A DNA stretch of 46,615 bases from an uncultured Prevotellamassilia sp. GTDB lineage: Bacteria; Bacteroidota; Bacteroidia; Bacteroidales; Bacteroidaceae. Shown piece by piece: positions 6,945 to 13,878 of this stretch (positions within the stretch are counted from its first letter, which is position 1; every line of letters starts with the position of its first letter). Made by a program: the position numbers and the translations under genes. The DNA lies in NCBI GenBank assembly GCA_934255485.1, contig CAKQOG010000019.1, positions 1-46,615 of the forward strand. The letters are read 5' to 3'. Below the pieces are notes generated by a model, which had not been told where the DNA came from, searched no databases, and saw nothing but the letters and a program-made list of their open reading frames with translations.

Positions 6945-7754
6945 ATATTTAGTTTGTTTATACCTAAAGGTCGAAGGCATTTCGCCTACCAGTCGTTTAA
7001 ATAGTTTTACAAAATAAGAAGGGTCGTTAAATCCCAAAGTATGAGCAATCTCTTTGATACTCATCGACGAGTGTTGCAGCATACGTTTAGCCTCGAGCAC
7101 AATGCGCTCATTAATCATTTGTAAGGGCGATTGGTAGCTACATTGCCCAACATACTTAGTCAGTGTGCGCGACGAAACGTTAAGCATATTGGCATATTCA
7201 TTAACCGCAAGCACCGTATGAAAGTGTAGCTCTATAAGTTGTCTAAAGCGTACAAACGTGCAGTGTGCCACACTTGTTACATAAAGGGGCGAATACTCTT
7301 ATCTTTCGCCGCTGCGCTGCATACGTATCAAGAACATACGTACCAACGATTGCATATAGTCGCTATGCGCAAAAACACCAACAAGTGGCAGTTCGCGTTG
7401 CATATCGCGTACCAGCGCATCAAGTCTTTCAGCTTCATCGTTCGACACCTTGTAGTAGGGTAGTGCATCGTAAGCATTAAACACATTATATTTCAAAAAA
7501 ACACTTTCGCTTGATTGCTCATCGGCCAAGAAGTCAGCATTAAATTGTATAATAACCCCCTCATAGTCATTAGCACCATCAAACGTGTGCACTTGGTTAG
7601 GAGCAATAAAGAATAGCGTATTATCGCTTACAGGATAGGCTGTAAAATCCACATAATGTGTGCCGTGCCCACGTTTAAACCAAATAATTTGGTAAAACTT
7701 ATGCACGTGCGGTTACATAGGGTCTTTACCCTTAGTATTGAAAAAGTTGGGCAT
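6573..7754 (-). pseudogene. AraC regulator fused to a NifX-like domain, interrupted by two stop codons
   Basis: One continuous frame of 394 codons from the ATG at 7754 is broken by TAA at about 7715-7713 (codon 14, after MPNFFNTKGKDPM) and TAA at 7301-7299 (after RMQRSGER). Between the stops is an AraC-type N-terminal cupin (PHVHKFYQIIWFKRGHGTHY, NTLFFIAPNQVH). After the second stop come the two helix-turn-helices of an AraC DNA-binding domain (ANMLNVSSRTLTKYV, IKEIAHTLGFNDPSYFVKLFKRLVG). The final 123 residues form a dinitrogenase iron-molybdenum cofactor (NifX/NifB C-terminal, PF02579) domain with a His/Cys-rich end (CHHDACDGKHKHHD). Intact it would be a metal- or ligand-sensing regulator. 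The stops share the frame exactly, so nonsense mutations are more likely than frameshifts. The NifX part may still be made from an internal ATG at 6944. Confidence 0.75.
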
Positions 7755-7777
7755 ATATTGGCAGTTCCATTTATATA

Positions 7778-8033
7778 AGCAAGTGACCCCAATTTAATTT
7801 GGAAGAGATAATACTGATTAAAGTACGGGCTGAAAGCCCAAAAGACTAAAGCCCAGGGCAGCGCCCTGGGTTCCCATGCATGCAATGATTGCGCTCCGAA
7901 GGAGCAAAAGATGAAGCCTCGAATGTTTGGTGGTGGGTTCATCTTTTGCTCTTGCAGAGCGCGATCCTAACGAAATGTACATTACCCAGGGCGTAGCTCT
8001 GGGCTATAGTCTTTTGGACTTTCAGCCCGTGCC
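7778..8033. repeat. Large cloverleaf-like palindromic intergenic element
   Basis: The arm at 7823-7859 (starting GTACGGGCTGAAAG) is the imperfect reverse complement of 7996-8033. Inside are nested inverted pairs: GCTCCGAAGGAGC, and GGAGCAAAAGATGAA against TTCATCTTTTGCTC. The left flank (about 7788-7823, AATTTAATTT then ATAATACT) recurs inverted at 11617-11648 next to a short GTACGGGCTG...CAGCCCGTAC hairpin, so this is a dispersed repeat and not just a local hairpin. Short frames that cross it are not considered genes. Confidence 0.85.
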
Positions 8034-8148
8034 TTAACCATGGGTGTTGCCCTAAAGCACTATAGTGTTATATGCCGCATTTAAAGCCCACATTATGCAT
8101 GATTTTGCATCCATATATAGGCTATATGCGCATGATTTTGTCATAAAG

Positions 8149-8264
8149 AGCGTAAGTAGTTAGCGTATCGCGCTCATGATACGCCCGTATCGCGCTCATG
8201 ATACGCACGTATCACGCCCATGATACGCCCGTATCACGGCCGTGATACGCTAACTACTTACGCT
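8149..8264. repeat. Palindromic 22-bp-period tandem array with 21-bp inverted arms
   Basis: Four 18-bp near-palindromes of pattern GTATCrCGssCrTGATAC-like sequence start at 8165, 8187, 8209 and 8231, an exact 22-bp period with four-base linkers (GCCC, GCAC, GCCC). The array is enclosed by perfect 21-bp inverted arms, 8149-8169 and 8244-8264 (AGCGTAAGTAGTTAGCGTAT...). The whole 116 bases is thus nearly self-complementary as well as periodic. It is not a CRISPR: the linkers are only four bases. Confidence 0.9.
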
Positions 8265-8306
8265 TGTATAGCTCCAAAGCCACGTATTTGGGCTGTTTTA
8301 GACAAC

Positions 8307-8360
8307 GAAATAAGCCATGTAGCAAGTCCGTTGGGTAAGACTTGCCACATGGCTTGTTTC
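8307..8360 (-). terminator. Hairpin terminator after purC
   Basis: A 22-bp stem with few mismatches (8307-8328 with 8339-8360, core AAGCCATGT/ACATGGCTT and GCAAGTC/GACTTGC) lies just past the purC stop on the minus strand. Confidence 0.65.
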
Positions 8361-8398
8361 AATTTTGTTGCTTTGCAAATGGGCGATGCAAGGGGAGG

Positions 8399-9340
8399 TT
8401 ACTTGTTCAAATAAGCCTCAACGTTCTTTTCGATGCGCTGGAGCACGTTGCCTGTTTCTTCGGGTACAAATTTCTCGCCAGTGATGTGCTCGTAGAGTTC
8501 GATGTAGCGGGCTGAGATGCTATTTACGATTTCGTCGGTCATCTCGGGCACTTGTTGTCCTTCTTTTCCTTGGAAACCATTGTCCATTAACCACTCGCGT
8601 ACAAACTCTTTAGACAATTGCTTTTGTGCCTCGCCCTTTTCAAAGCGTTCGGCATAGCCATCGGCATAGAAGTAGCGCGATGAGTCGGGGGTGTGGATTT
8701 CGTCCATCAAGTAGATGGTGCCATTGTGCTTACCAAACTCGTATTTGGTATCTACAAGAATTAAGCCACGCTTTGCTGCGATTTCGGTGCCACGTTCAAA
8801 GAGGGCAAGGGTGTACTTTTCGAGCACTGCATACTCCTCGGGAGTGGCAAGCCCACGGGCAAGGATTTCCTCTTTTGAAATGTCGGCATCGTGTTCGCCA
8901 ATCTCGGCTTTGGTGGTTGGGGTGATGATGGGGTGTGGGAACTTTTGGTTTTCGCGCATGCCTTCGGGGAGTTTTACACCGCAGATTTCGCGCACACCGC
9001 TTTTGTAGGCACGCCATGCACTACCGCAAAGATAGCCACGCACAATCATCTCAACGGGGAAACCTTCGCACATCACACCCACTGTTACCATAGGGTCGGG
9101 GGTAGCCAACTTCCAGTTGGGGCAAATGTCGGTGGTTGCATCGAGAAACTTTGCTGCAATCTGGTTGAGCACCTGACCCTTAAAGGGAATGCCCTTTGGA
9201 AGGATTACATCGAAGGCTGAGATGCGGTCGGTTGCTACCATGGCTAAACGGTCGCCAAGGTTGTAAACGTCGCGTACTTTTCCGTGATAAACGCTCTTTT
9301 GACCTGGAAAATGAAAATCGGTTTTTGTTAATGCAGACAT
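8399..9340 (-). CDS. purC: SAICAR synthase (phosphoribosylaminoimidazole-succinocarboxamide synthase)
   Basis: A 313-residue cytosolic enzyme of purine synthesis that joins CAIR and aspartate with ATP to give SAICAR. Family landmarks are in order: GKVRDVY near the start with the nucleotide-binding loop, DRISAFDVILPKGIPFKG, the conserved VEMIVRGYLCGSAWR substrate segment, HPIITPTTKAEIGEHD, and LVDTKYEFG with EIHTPDSSRY. Length fits the longer bacterial/eukaryote-like PurC type. It lies 122 bases downstream of phoH in the same direction, an arrangement I recall as common in Bacteroidetes, and probably shares its transcript. The ATG at 9340 is preceded by an A-rich leader. Confidence 0.97.
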   Translation of the reverse strand: MSALTKTDFHFPGQKSVYHGKVRDVYNLGDRLAMVATDRISAFDVILPKGIPFKGQVLNQIAAKFLDATTDICPNWKLATPDPMVTVGVMCEGFPVEMIVRGYLCGSAWRAYKSGVREICGVKLPEGMRENQKFPHPIITPTTKAEIGEHDADISKEEILARGLATPEEYAVLEKYTLALFERGTEIAAKRGLILVDTKYEFGKHNGTIYLMDEIHTPDSSRYFYADGYAERFEKGEAQKQLSKEFVREWLMDNGFQGKEGQQVPEMTDEIVNSISARYIELYEHITGEKFVPEETGNVLQRIEKNVEAYLNK

Positions 9341-9462
9341 TGTTATTTTGTTGTTTTATGACCTGTGCAAAAAATTTGTTTTTTTTGCACCGATCTGGTG
9401 GTTATTTGCTCTTATTAAAAAAGGCTTAAAAGCCAAACTCTTTTGAGCTAAGAGGGTATAGG

Positions 9463-10494
9463 TTATGCCCGTGCTGGGGCACTACCCTCTTGTGTTTGAC
9501 TTTTAAGCCCTTCGGCGGTTGATGGTTTGTTTTGTGCTTCTTTGAGCTGTTTTTTGCGCTTGTCGTCTTTGTCGTATGCCTCTACAATTTTGGTTACGAG
9601 CTTGTGGCGAATGATGTCGCCTTTGTTCATCTCAACAAAGGCTATGCCGTCTATACCCTTAAGTATGCGCTGCGCCTCGAGCAAGCCGCTGCGTTGCGAC
9701 AAGGGGAGGTCAATCTGTGTGGCATCGCCCGTGATAATCATCTTTGTGTTCCACCCCATACGGGTAAGGAACATTTTGATTTGGGCGGTTGTGGTGTTTT
9801 GTGCCTCGTCGAGTATCACCACTGCATCGTTGAGTGTGCGACCACGCATAAAGGCTAATGGGGCTATCTGTATGACATTGGTGTCGATATACTCTTGGAG
9901 TTTGGCAGCGGGTATCATCTCTTGCAAGGCGTCGTAAAGGGGCTGCAAATAGGGGTCTATCTTGTCTTTCATATCGCCTGGAAGAAACCCCAATTTCTCG
10001 CCTGCTTCAACTGCTGGACGGCTGAGTATGATTTTCTTTATCGCCTTGCTCTTGAGCGCACGAACGGCCAAGGCTATGGCTGTATAGGTTTTGCCCGAAC
10101 CTGCGGGACCTATGGCAAATATCATATCGCACGCCTCGTATGCCTCAACCAGCTTGCGCTGATTTTCGCTGCGGGGGGTGATGGGCTTGCCACCTGTGCT
10201 GTATACGATCACATCGCCCGCCCCCTCGTGCTGCTCGGAATTGCGACCTTTTATGGCATTTACCACGTCTTCTTCGGTGAGGCGATTGTACTTGGCACAC
10301 TGCTTGTCGAGCACGCAAAACACCTCTTCGAAGTTTGCCATTTCTTCTTCACCACCCATCACACGTATCACATTGTCGCGTGCCATAATACGCATTTTGG
10401 GATAGAGTGAACGCAACATCTTGATGTTTACGTTGTTTACCCCATAGAATATTACGGGATCTGACTCTTCGAGTATGAAATGCTTTTCTATCAT
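9463..10494 (-). CDS. phoH: PhoH family ATPase
   Basis: A 343-residue cytoplasmic P-loop ATPase of the PhoH/YbeZ family. Residues 20-60 resemble the family's N-terminal nucleic-acid-binding-like region. Walker A is GPAGSGKTY at about 136-144; Walker B is VVILDEAQN, followed by TGDATQIDLP sensor and RSGL motifs. The C-terminal 35 residues are a charged K/Q-rich tail. YbeZ-type PhoH proteins associate with ribosome/RNA maturation factors such as YbeY, but the exact reaction is unsettled. First gene of a probable phoH-purC transcript; a TAATTTTG box lies upstream on the minus strand at 10582-10575. Confidence 0.93.
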   Translation of the reverse strand: MIEKHFILEESDPVIFYGVNNVNIKMLRSLYPKMRIMARDNVIRVMGGEEEMANFEEVFCVLDKQCAKYNRLTEEDVVNAIKGRNSEQHEGAGDVIVYSTGGKPITPRSENQRKLVEAYEACDMIFAIGPAGSGKTYTAIALAVRALKSKAIKKIILSRPAVEAGEKLGFLPGDMKDKIDPYLQPLYDALQEMIPAAKLQEYIDTNVIQIAPLAFMRGRTLNDAVVILDEAQNTTTAQIKMFLTRMGWNTKMIITGDATQIDLPLSQRSGLLEAQRILKGIDGIAFVEMNKGDIIRHKLVTKIVEAYDKDDKRKKQLKEAQNKPSTAEGLKSQTQEGSAPARA

Positions 10495-10574
10495 AGATGC
10501 TTTTTGAATGATGAGGATGATTGGCTTTTTAAGATTGGAGTGATTGAATATTTATTCTACACTTATTTTTACTG

Positions 10575-10582
10575 CAAAATTA
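10575..10582 (-). promoter_or_regulatory. TAATTTTG -7 box for phoH
   Basis: Minus-strand TAATTTTG, 80 bases upstream of the phoH start. It is divergent from the TAACTTTG box at 10604, leaving about 20 bases between the two. Confidence 0.65.
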
Positions 10583-10603
10583 AAAAATCCAACCGAAATG
10601 CAG

Positions 10604-10611
10604 TAACTTTG
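10604..10611 (+). promoter_or_regulatory. TAACTTTG -7 box for the DUF5715 gene
   Basis: Plus-strand TAACTTTG, 81 bases upstream of the ATG at 10692; a back-to-back pair with the phoH promoter. Confidence 0.65.
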
Positions 10612-10691
10612 TATGTGTTTTCTTAAATCCCTTTTTGGGGTGGCACATTTTTTTTTACATACAACTCTAAACAATTTTATTCTGTATTGAA

Positions 10692-11507
10692 ATGATACCT
10701 CACTATACTCCTAAACGTCAGCATTTTTTGATTGGGTTTTGCTGCATTGTTGTTGCGCTTGCTGTGGCTAAATGTGTTAATCCGCAATGGGCTATGCCAC
10801 GCTTACTTAGCCATAATAGCGCTGATAGCATAAAGCAACAGCATGTGCCTGACAGCGTGGAGTTGCAAGCTATGCACGTGGATAGCCTTTTTTTAAGGGA
10901 GCGATGCACACCTATTGTGAGAAAGGCCGATGGCACACCTGTTAAGAACAGAGTGACCAGTGTGCCACGTTTTGAGGACGCTTTTCCCGATCTGAACGAT
11001 GTGCAACTGGCCACTGCAAGCAAACTGGGTATTCAGCAAATTGAGAACCGCGAAGCTGCACACAGACACATGAAGGACCTTGTGTATATAGCCGATAACC
11101 CTTTCTATACGGTGCAGAAACTGCACCAGTCTATTCCTTATCTTGTGCCAAGAGCTGCTACCTTGCTCAACGAGATTGCACGTGCATTTAACGACTCGTT
11201 GGTAACGAAAGGCTACCCTCCACACAAACTGCTCATCACCTCGGTATTGCGCACAAAAGAGGATGTGCAACGCTTACGCAATTTTAATAGCAACGCTTCG
11301 CAAAACTCTTGCCACCAGTTTGGCACTACCTTCGACATTGCTTATAACCGCTTTCTTGAGATTGAAGACGACGGCACGAGTCACATCCGTTGGGTAACTG
11401 TATATAAGTCGATATTGGCCGAAGTGCTTAACGACATGCGCCAAATGGGGGCATGCTACGTGAAGTATGAACGCAACCAATCGTGCTTTCATGTAACGGT
11501 AAGATGA
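10692..11507 (+). CDS. DUF5715 family protein, M15-peptidase-like
   Basis: A 271-residue protein with an N-terminal hydrophobic segment at about residues 12-31 (FLIGFCCIVVALAVAKCV), a signal anchor or signal peptide, so the rest is probably periplasmic. It fits the Bacteroidetes DUF5715 family. The second half carries features of D,D-carboxypeptidases of family M15: the segment LLITSVLRTKEDVQRL, then SCHQFGTTFDIAY (the SxHxxGxxxD zinc pattern), and a C-terminal FHVTV giving a third histidine. This suggests cleavage of peptidoglycan stem peptides, but this is inferred from motifs. Transcribed divergently from phoH. Confidence 0.8.
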   Translation: MIPHYTPKRQHFLIGFCCIVVALAVAKCVNPQWAMPRLLSHNSADSIKQQHVPDSVELQAMHVDSLFLRERCTPIVRKADGTPVKNRVTSVPRFEDAFPDLNDVQLATASKLGIQQIENREAAHRHMKDLVYIADNPFYTVQKLHQSIPYLVPRAATLLNEIARAFNDSLVTKGYPPHKLLITSVLRTKEDVQRLRNFNSNASQNSCHQFGTTFDIAYNRFLEIEDDGTSHIRWVTVYKSILAEVLNDMRQMGACYVKYERNQSCFHVTVR

Positions 11508-11538
11508 GTTTTGTGCGCAGTTCATAGCTCACACATAA

Positions 11539-11648
11539 TAAGTAGGTGCTCTATAAAGGGAACAAATTTCATTTAGTAAGGTACGGGCTGTAGTCTTTTG
11601 GACTTTCAGCCCGTACTTTAATTAGTATTATTTCTTATAAATTAAATT
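11539..11648. repeat. Dispersed GTACGGGCTG repeat, short copy with AAGTAGGTGCT flank
   Basis: GTACGGGCTG (11581-11590) and CAGCCCGTAC (11607-11616) form a hairpin. The right flank to 11648, read in reverse complement, matches 7788-7823. An AAGTAGGTGCT motif at 11540-11550 recurs inverted at 36861-36871. There is no coding evidence. Confidence 0.8.
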
Positions 11649-11689
11649 AGATAGTTGGTCGGTGGGGGGGGCGGGCACAACGGGGTGGA

Positions 11690-11779
11690 TTATGTAATGT
11701 TTTGGATAGATGTTCCCACCTCGCCCATCACTTGTTGGCTGCCATTGGCAACCGATATATTAATTTTTTGTTCTGTCAT
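11690..11779 (-). CDS. Possible 29-residue peptide resembling the start of the 12302-12787 protein
   Basis: The minus-strand ATG at 11779 follows an A-rich leader (AATAAAATAAA) and opens MTEQKINISVANGSQQVMGE..., stopping after 29 residues. The start resembles the N-terminus of the neighbouring minus-strand gene (MSETKTTINIYGNHNVQI): both have M-S/T-E-x-K then an INI strand and a Q-V pattern. It may be a truncated relative or chance. Beyond the stop lies a G8 tract (11664-11671, plus strand). Weak. Confidence 0.25.
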   Translation of the reverse strand: MTEQKINISVANGSQQVMGEVGTSIQNIT

Positions 11780-12301
11780 TTTATTTTATTGGGGTATGGT
11801 ATGAAAGGGGGTAGTTGGTCAAAGAACGTTGTAAAATCCGAAAAATTGACTAATAATTTTTGTACAACTTTTTGTTCCAAATAAAAAAAATTTAATCGAT
11901 TTTTGGGGAGAAAACGGCCGTTTAGCTACTTCAATTGCAGCATTTTGGGGTAAGACACGTGTCCTTATGTATTAAGCATACGCATCCTTGCAAGCTAAGG
12001 GTACGTGTTCTTATGCCTTAAGCATACGTATCCTTGTGGATTTAGTGTGCGCTTTTAGTGTGTTGCGCTACACAATAATCTAAATAGCTATTGATTATCA
12101 ACGACTTATATTTCTTCTCAAAAATCACTTAAATAGGAACGCTTGTTTCGTCAACTCAAAAAAAACGATTCTCAGCGAACAGTTTTTTATAAAAAAAAGA
12201 AAAATTGACCAATACGAACGTGATAGATTTTGGGCGTGAGAATTTTACGCTTCGCACGTTTTTTCATCTATTATGGTATTTCGCAACTTACCATATATAA
12301 G
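11780..12301. other. Gene-free AT-rich stretch with two 45-bp direct repeats
   Basis: No convincing gene. Two imperfect direct repeats of about 45 bases cover 11952-12043. Each contains a CACGTGT/TACGTGT core, a TTAAGCATACG segment and an ATCCTTG end, alternating palindromic ACGTGT-type cores. Further on is a TTGATTATCAA segment near 12090 that also occurs near 36960, beside the related repeat there. Confidence 0.55.
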
Positions 12302-12787
12302 TTATATACGAGCCTTTTTGTTCAGATTTCGTTGCAACCGTCGTGCCTCTATTTCGTTGTTAATTCGCTCTCGCAAATTGTTCACCGACGTGGCGTTTAC
12401 GATAAGCGGACAAAGCGGTTGTAGTTTTTCAATAAAAGCGGTTGTTTTGATAGCATCCTTATGTATTGCCGACACACGATCGTCCTCAACAAGGTCGGCA
12501 ACGAGTTTTGCCAAATCGAGCGATTTCATGCATTGCGTAAAGCGGGGCAGATATTCCTTAATGAGCGAGCGGTCGCCTTTAAAATAAGGCATGATGTCGA
12601 TTATAGCTTGCGAGTTGATTTGCTCAGCAGCATCGGTGACATCGTTTTCAATGGTTTCGTCTTCGGTAGCAACATGGTTGCCATAATAACGTCGGTTGTC
12701 GTTGGTTTGTATAGCCACCACTGCATCGGGCAGTATCTGCACATTGTGGTTGCCATAGATGTTAATAGTTGTTTTTGTTTCTGACAT
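12302..12787 (-). CDS. Hypothetical protein, divergent from the HU-like cassette
   Basis: A 161-residue soluble protein I do not recognise. It begins MSETKTTINIYGNHNVQI, a predicted beta segment with a YGNHN turn. An acidic stretch follows (TEDETIENDVTDAAEQ, about residues 41-56), then a mostly helical domain ending in a basic, coiled-coil-like tail (LRERINNEIEARRLQRNLNKK). No signal peptide or membrane segment. It is transcribed away from the HU-like gene across a 390-base shared upstream region that holds the repeats at 13036-13063. A role in controlling or using the neighbouring cassette is possible but rests only on position. Confidence 0.6.
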   Translation of the reverse strand: MSETKTTINIYGNHNVQILPDAVVAIQTNDNRRYYGNHVATEDETIENDVTDAAEQINSQAIIDIMPYFKGDRSLIKEYLPRFTQCMKSLDLAKLVADLVEDDRVSAIHKDAIKTTAFIEKLQPLCPLIVNATSVNNLRERINNEIEARRLQRNLNKKARI

Positions 12788-13035
12788 AGTGTTTAATTAA
12801 AAAAATAAAATTTATGAGGAAAGAATTTGTAAGATCGTAAAAGTGTGATATAAGGAACAAGTTATTATCCGCATGCAATATTCGCAAAAACTAACGAGAC
12901 TAACAAGCAGAAATGTCATTTTATTTTTTGCATGGCACAATATTTTTAACCGAAGGTTCCTACCGCGTGATTGCGCAATATGGTGCCCTTTAGACCCCTC
13001 TATACTTTGCCTACGATGTACAAAATAAATGTAGA

Positions 13036-13063
13036 GTGAACGACGAGTGAACGAGAATGAACG
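13036..13063. promoter_or_regulatory. Three GTGAACG-type direct repeats, one per helical turn
   Basis: GTGAACG at 13036-13042 and 13047-13053 and ATGAACG at 13057-13063 are spaced 11 and 10 bases apart. They sit just upstream of the HU-like gene's promoter box at 13091. Helical phasing on one DNA face at an activator-like distance suggests a regulator binding site; the protein is unknown. Confidence 0.45.
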
Positions 13064-13090
13064 CGCTTGCTTTTGGGGGCGTTGCGCCCT

Positions 13091-13098
13091 TACCTTTG
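13091..13098 (+). promoter_or_regulatory. TACCTTTG -7 box for the HU-like gene
   Basis: Exact TAnnTTTG match 80 bases before the ATG at 13178, with a TTG near 13068 as a possible -33 element. Confidence 0.65.
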
Positions 13099-13121
13099 CA
13101 ACCGTAATCAGCACACACACA

Positions 13122-13181
13122 ATGGCTGATGCACTCACAATCATTTTTTTATTAACACTCAAAAAAATTAAACAATTATGA
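13122..13181 (+). CDS. Possible 19-residue leader peptide overlapping the HU-like start
   Basis: An ATG at 13122, about 18 bases after the expected transcription start, opens MADALTIIFLLTLKKIKQL and stops at TGA 13179-13181, overlapping the HU-like gene's ATG (13178) as ATGA. Such overlap can couple translation. The hydrophobic/basic peptide resembles nothing known to me, and chance is quite possible. Confidence 0.2.
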   Translation: MADALTIIFLLTLKKIKQL

Positions 13182-13606
13182 GTAAAGCTTACAAAACAGT
13201 TAGTCGTAAAATCACAATGGGTAAGAACCAAGGTAAAATTATGTACAACGTACGCCCAGTGAGCTACGGGTTGCTCACAAGCGACGATGTGGCCAAACAA
13301 ATCTCTGCAGAGTCTACTGCTACGCCAGGCGACGTGAAGGCTGTGCTCGACCGCTACGCCTACTATGTGGTAGAGAACCTAAAGAAGGGCTACAATGTAG
13401 AGCTACTTGGCTTTGGCACCATCAGCTTGCGTTTCAAAACCAAAGCTTGCGTTGGTAGCAAGGAGGATGTAAAATCTACATTGGTCGATGCTATATTGCC
13501 AAGCTTCCACCCATCATTTAACGTAATTAACGGCAAGCGTATCTACAAACTGGTACCCGACAAAATTACATTGGTGAAGTATGGCGAAGAGGAAGAAAAA
13601 GCCTAA
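13178..13606 (+). CDS. HU-like DNA-binding protein (HU-HIG type)
   Basis: A 142-residue member of the HU/IHF superfamily of the extended Bacteroidetes type (PF18291-like). It starts with basic MSKAYKTVSRKITMGKNQGK, then has the helical dimerisation part (SDDVAKQISAESTATPGDVKAVLDRYAYYVVENLKKG). The YNVELLGFGTISLRFKTKA beta-arm region typical of HU follows, then a C-terminal extension (FNVINGKRIYKLVPDKITLVKYGEEEEKA). It should bend or coat DNA. In Bacteroidales such genes commonly precede a smalltalk gene and an amidase gene, as here; the purpose of the trio is not known. A terminator at 13645 separates it from the next genes, so expression can be uncoupled. Confidence 0.88.
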   Translation: MSKAYKTVSRKITMGKNQGKIMYNVRPVSYGLLTSDDVAKQISAESTATPGDVKAVLDRYAYYVVENLKKGYNVELLGFGTISLRFKTKACVGSKEDVKSTLVDAILPSFHPSFNVINGKRIYKLVPDKITLVKYGEEEEKA

Positions 13607-13644
13607 CGCTACTCTATTGTGACGACCTTTCACATTGATTTTGC

Positions 13645-13704
13645 ACAGGGGGCACTATGTGCCATTGGGCTCGTAATGAGTGCCCCTTGTGCTTTTTATT
13701 TTTT
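13645..13704 (+). terminator. Rho-independent terminator inside the HU/smalltalk/amidase cassette
   Basis: ACAGGGGGCACT (13645-13656) pairs with AGTGCCCCTTGT (13679-13690), followed by a T-rich run to about 13704. It lies inside the upstream extension of the smalltalk frame, supporting the short smalltalk start. Confidence 0.75.
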
Positions 13705-13717
13705 AAGTAACACCCTT

Positions 13718-13831
13718 ATGAACGATAACAAGAACGGAAAAATCACTTGGGGACAAATTATTAATGCCATTATCCAAGCTATTGTGGCTGCAATTACTGC
13801 TTTGGGCGTAAGTAGCTGCATGAAACTTTAA
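13718..13831 (+). CDS. Smalltalk protein
   Basis: A 37-residue protein (MNDNKNGKITWGQ...). One hydrophobic segment follows the charged start (IINAIIQAIVAAITALGVSSC), with a Cys near the end and a final MKL. This is the pattern of the short Bacteroidales 'smalltalk' family: K/T-W-x-x-I-I, an isoleucine/alanine-rich helix, then GV-S/T-S-C-M. It is probably a small membrane or lipoprotein-like peptide; its function is unknown. The longer frame from 13619 is rejected because the terminator hairpin lies in it. It lies 48 bases before the amidase gene and between HU-like and amidase genes, its characteristic setting; it could act like a holin-type partner, but that is speculation. Confidence 0.8.
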   Translation: MNDNKNGKITWGQIINAIIQAIVAAITALGVSSCMKL

Positions 13832-13878
13832 TTTTATCTACCATTGTTTTCATACACAATAAATATATAAACACACTC

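Noticed and set aside
7628..7942. 104-residue minus-strand frame through the palindromic repeat
   Set aside because: Most of it is repeat sequence; it is the well-known type of spurious protein predicted from such repeats.
8165..8248. CRISPR array
   Set aside because: Regular 22-bp spacing but the units are palindromic and the linkers are only four bases, with no cas genes in the window.
9895..10410. 171-residue frame opposite phoH
   Set aside because: Fully overlaps the strong PhoH coding sequence; no domain or start signal.
11702..11884. 60-residue plus-strand frame in the gene-free region
   Set aside because: Low-complexity, no domain, no promoter box; opposite the weak minus-strand peptide listed.
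13619..13717. Longer 70-residue version of the smalltalk protein
   Set aside because: The extension contains a strong terminator hairpin and uses a GTG start; the 37-residue form matches the family.
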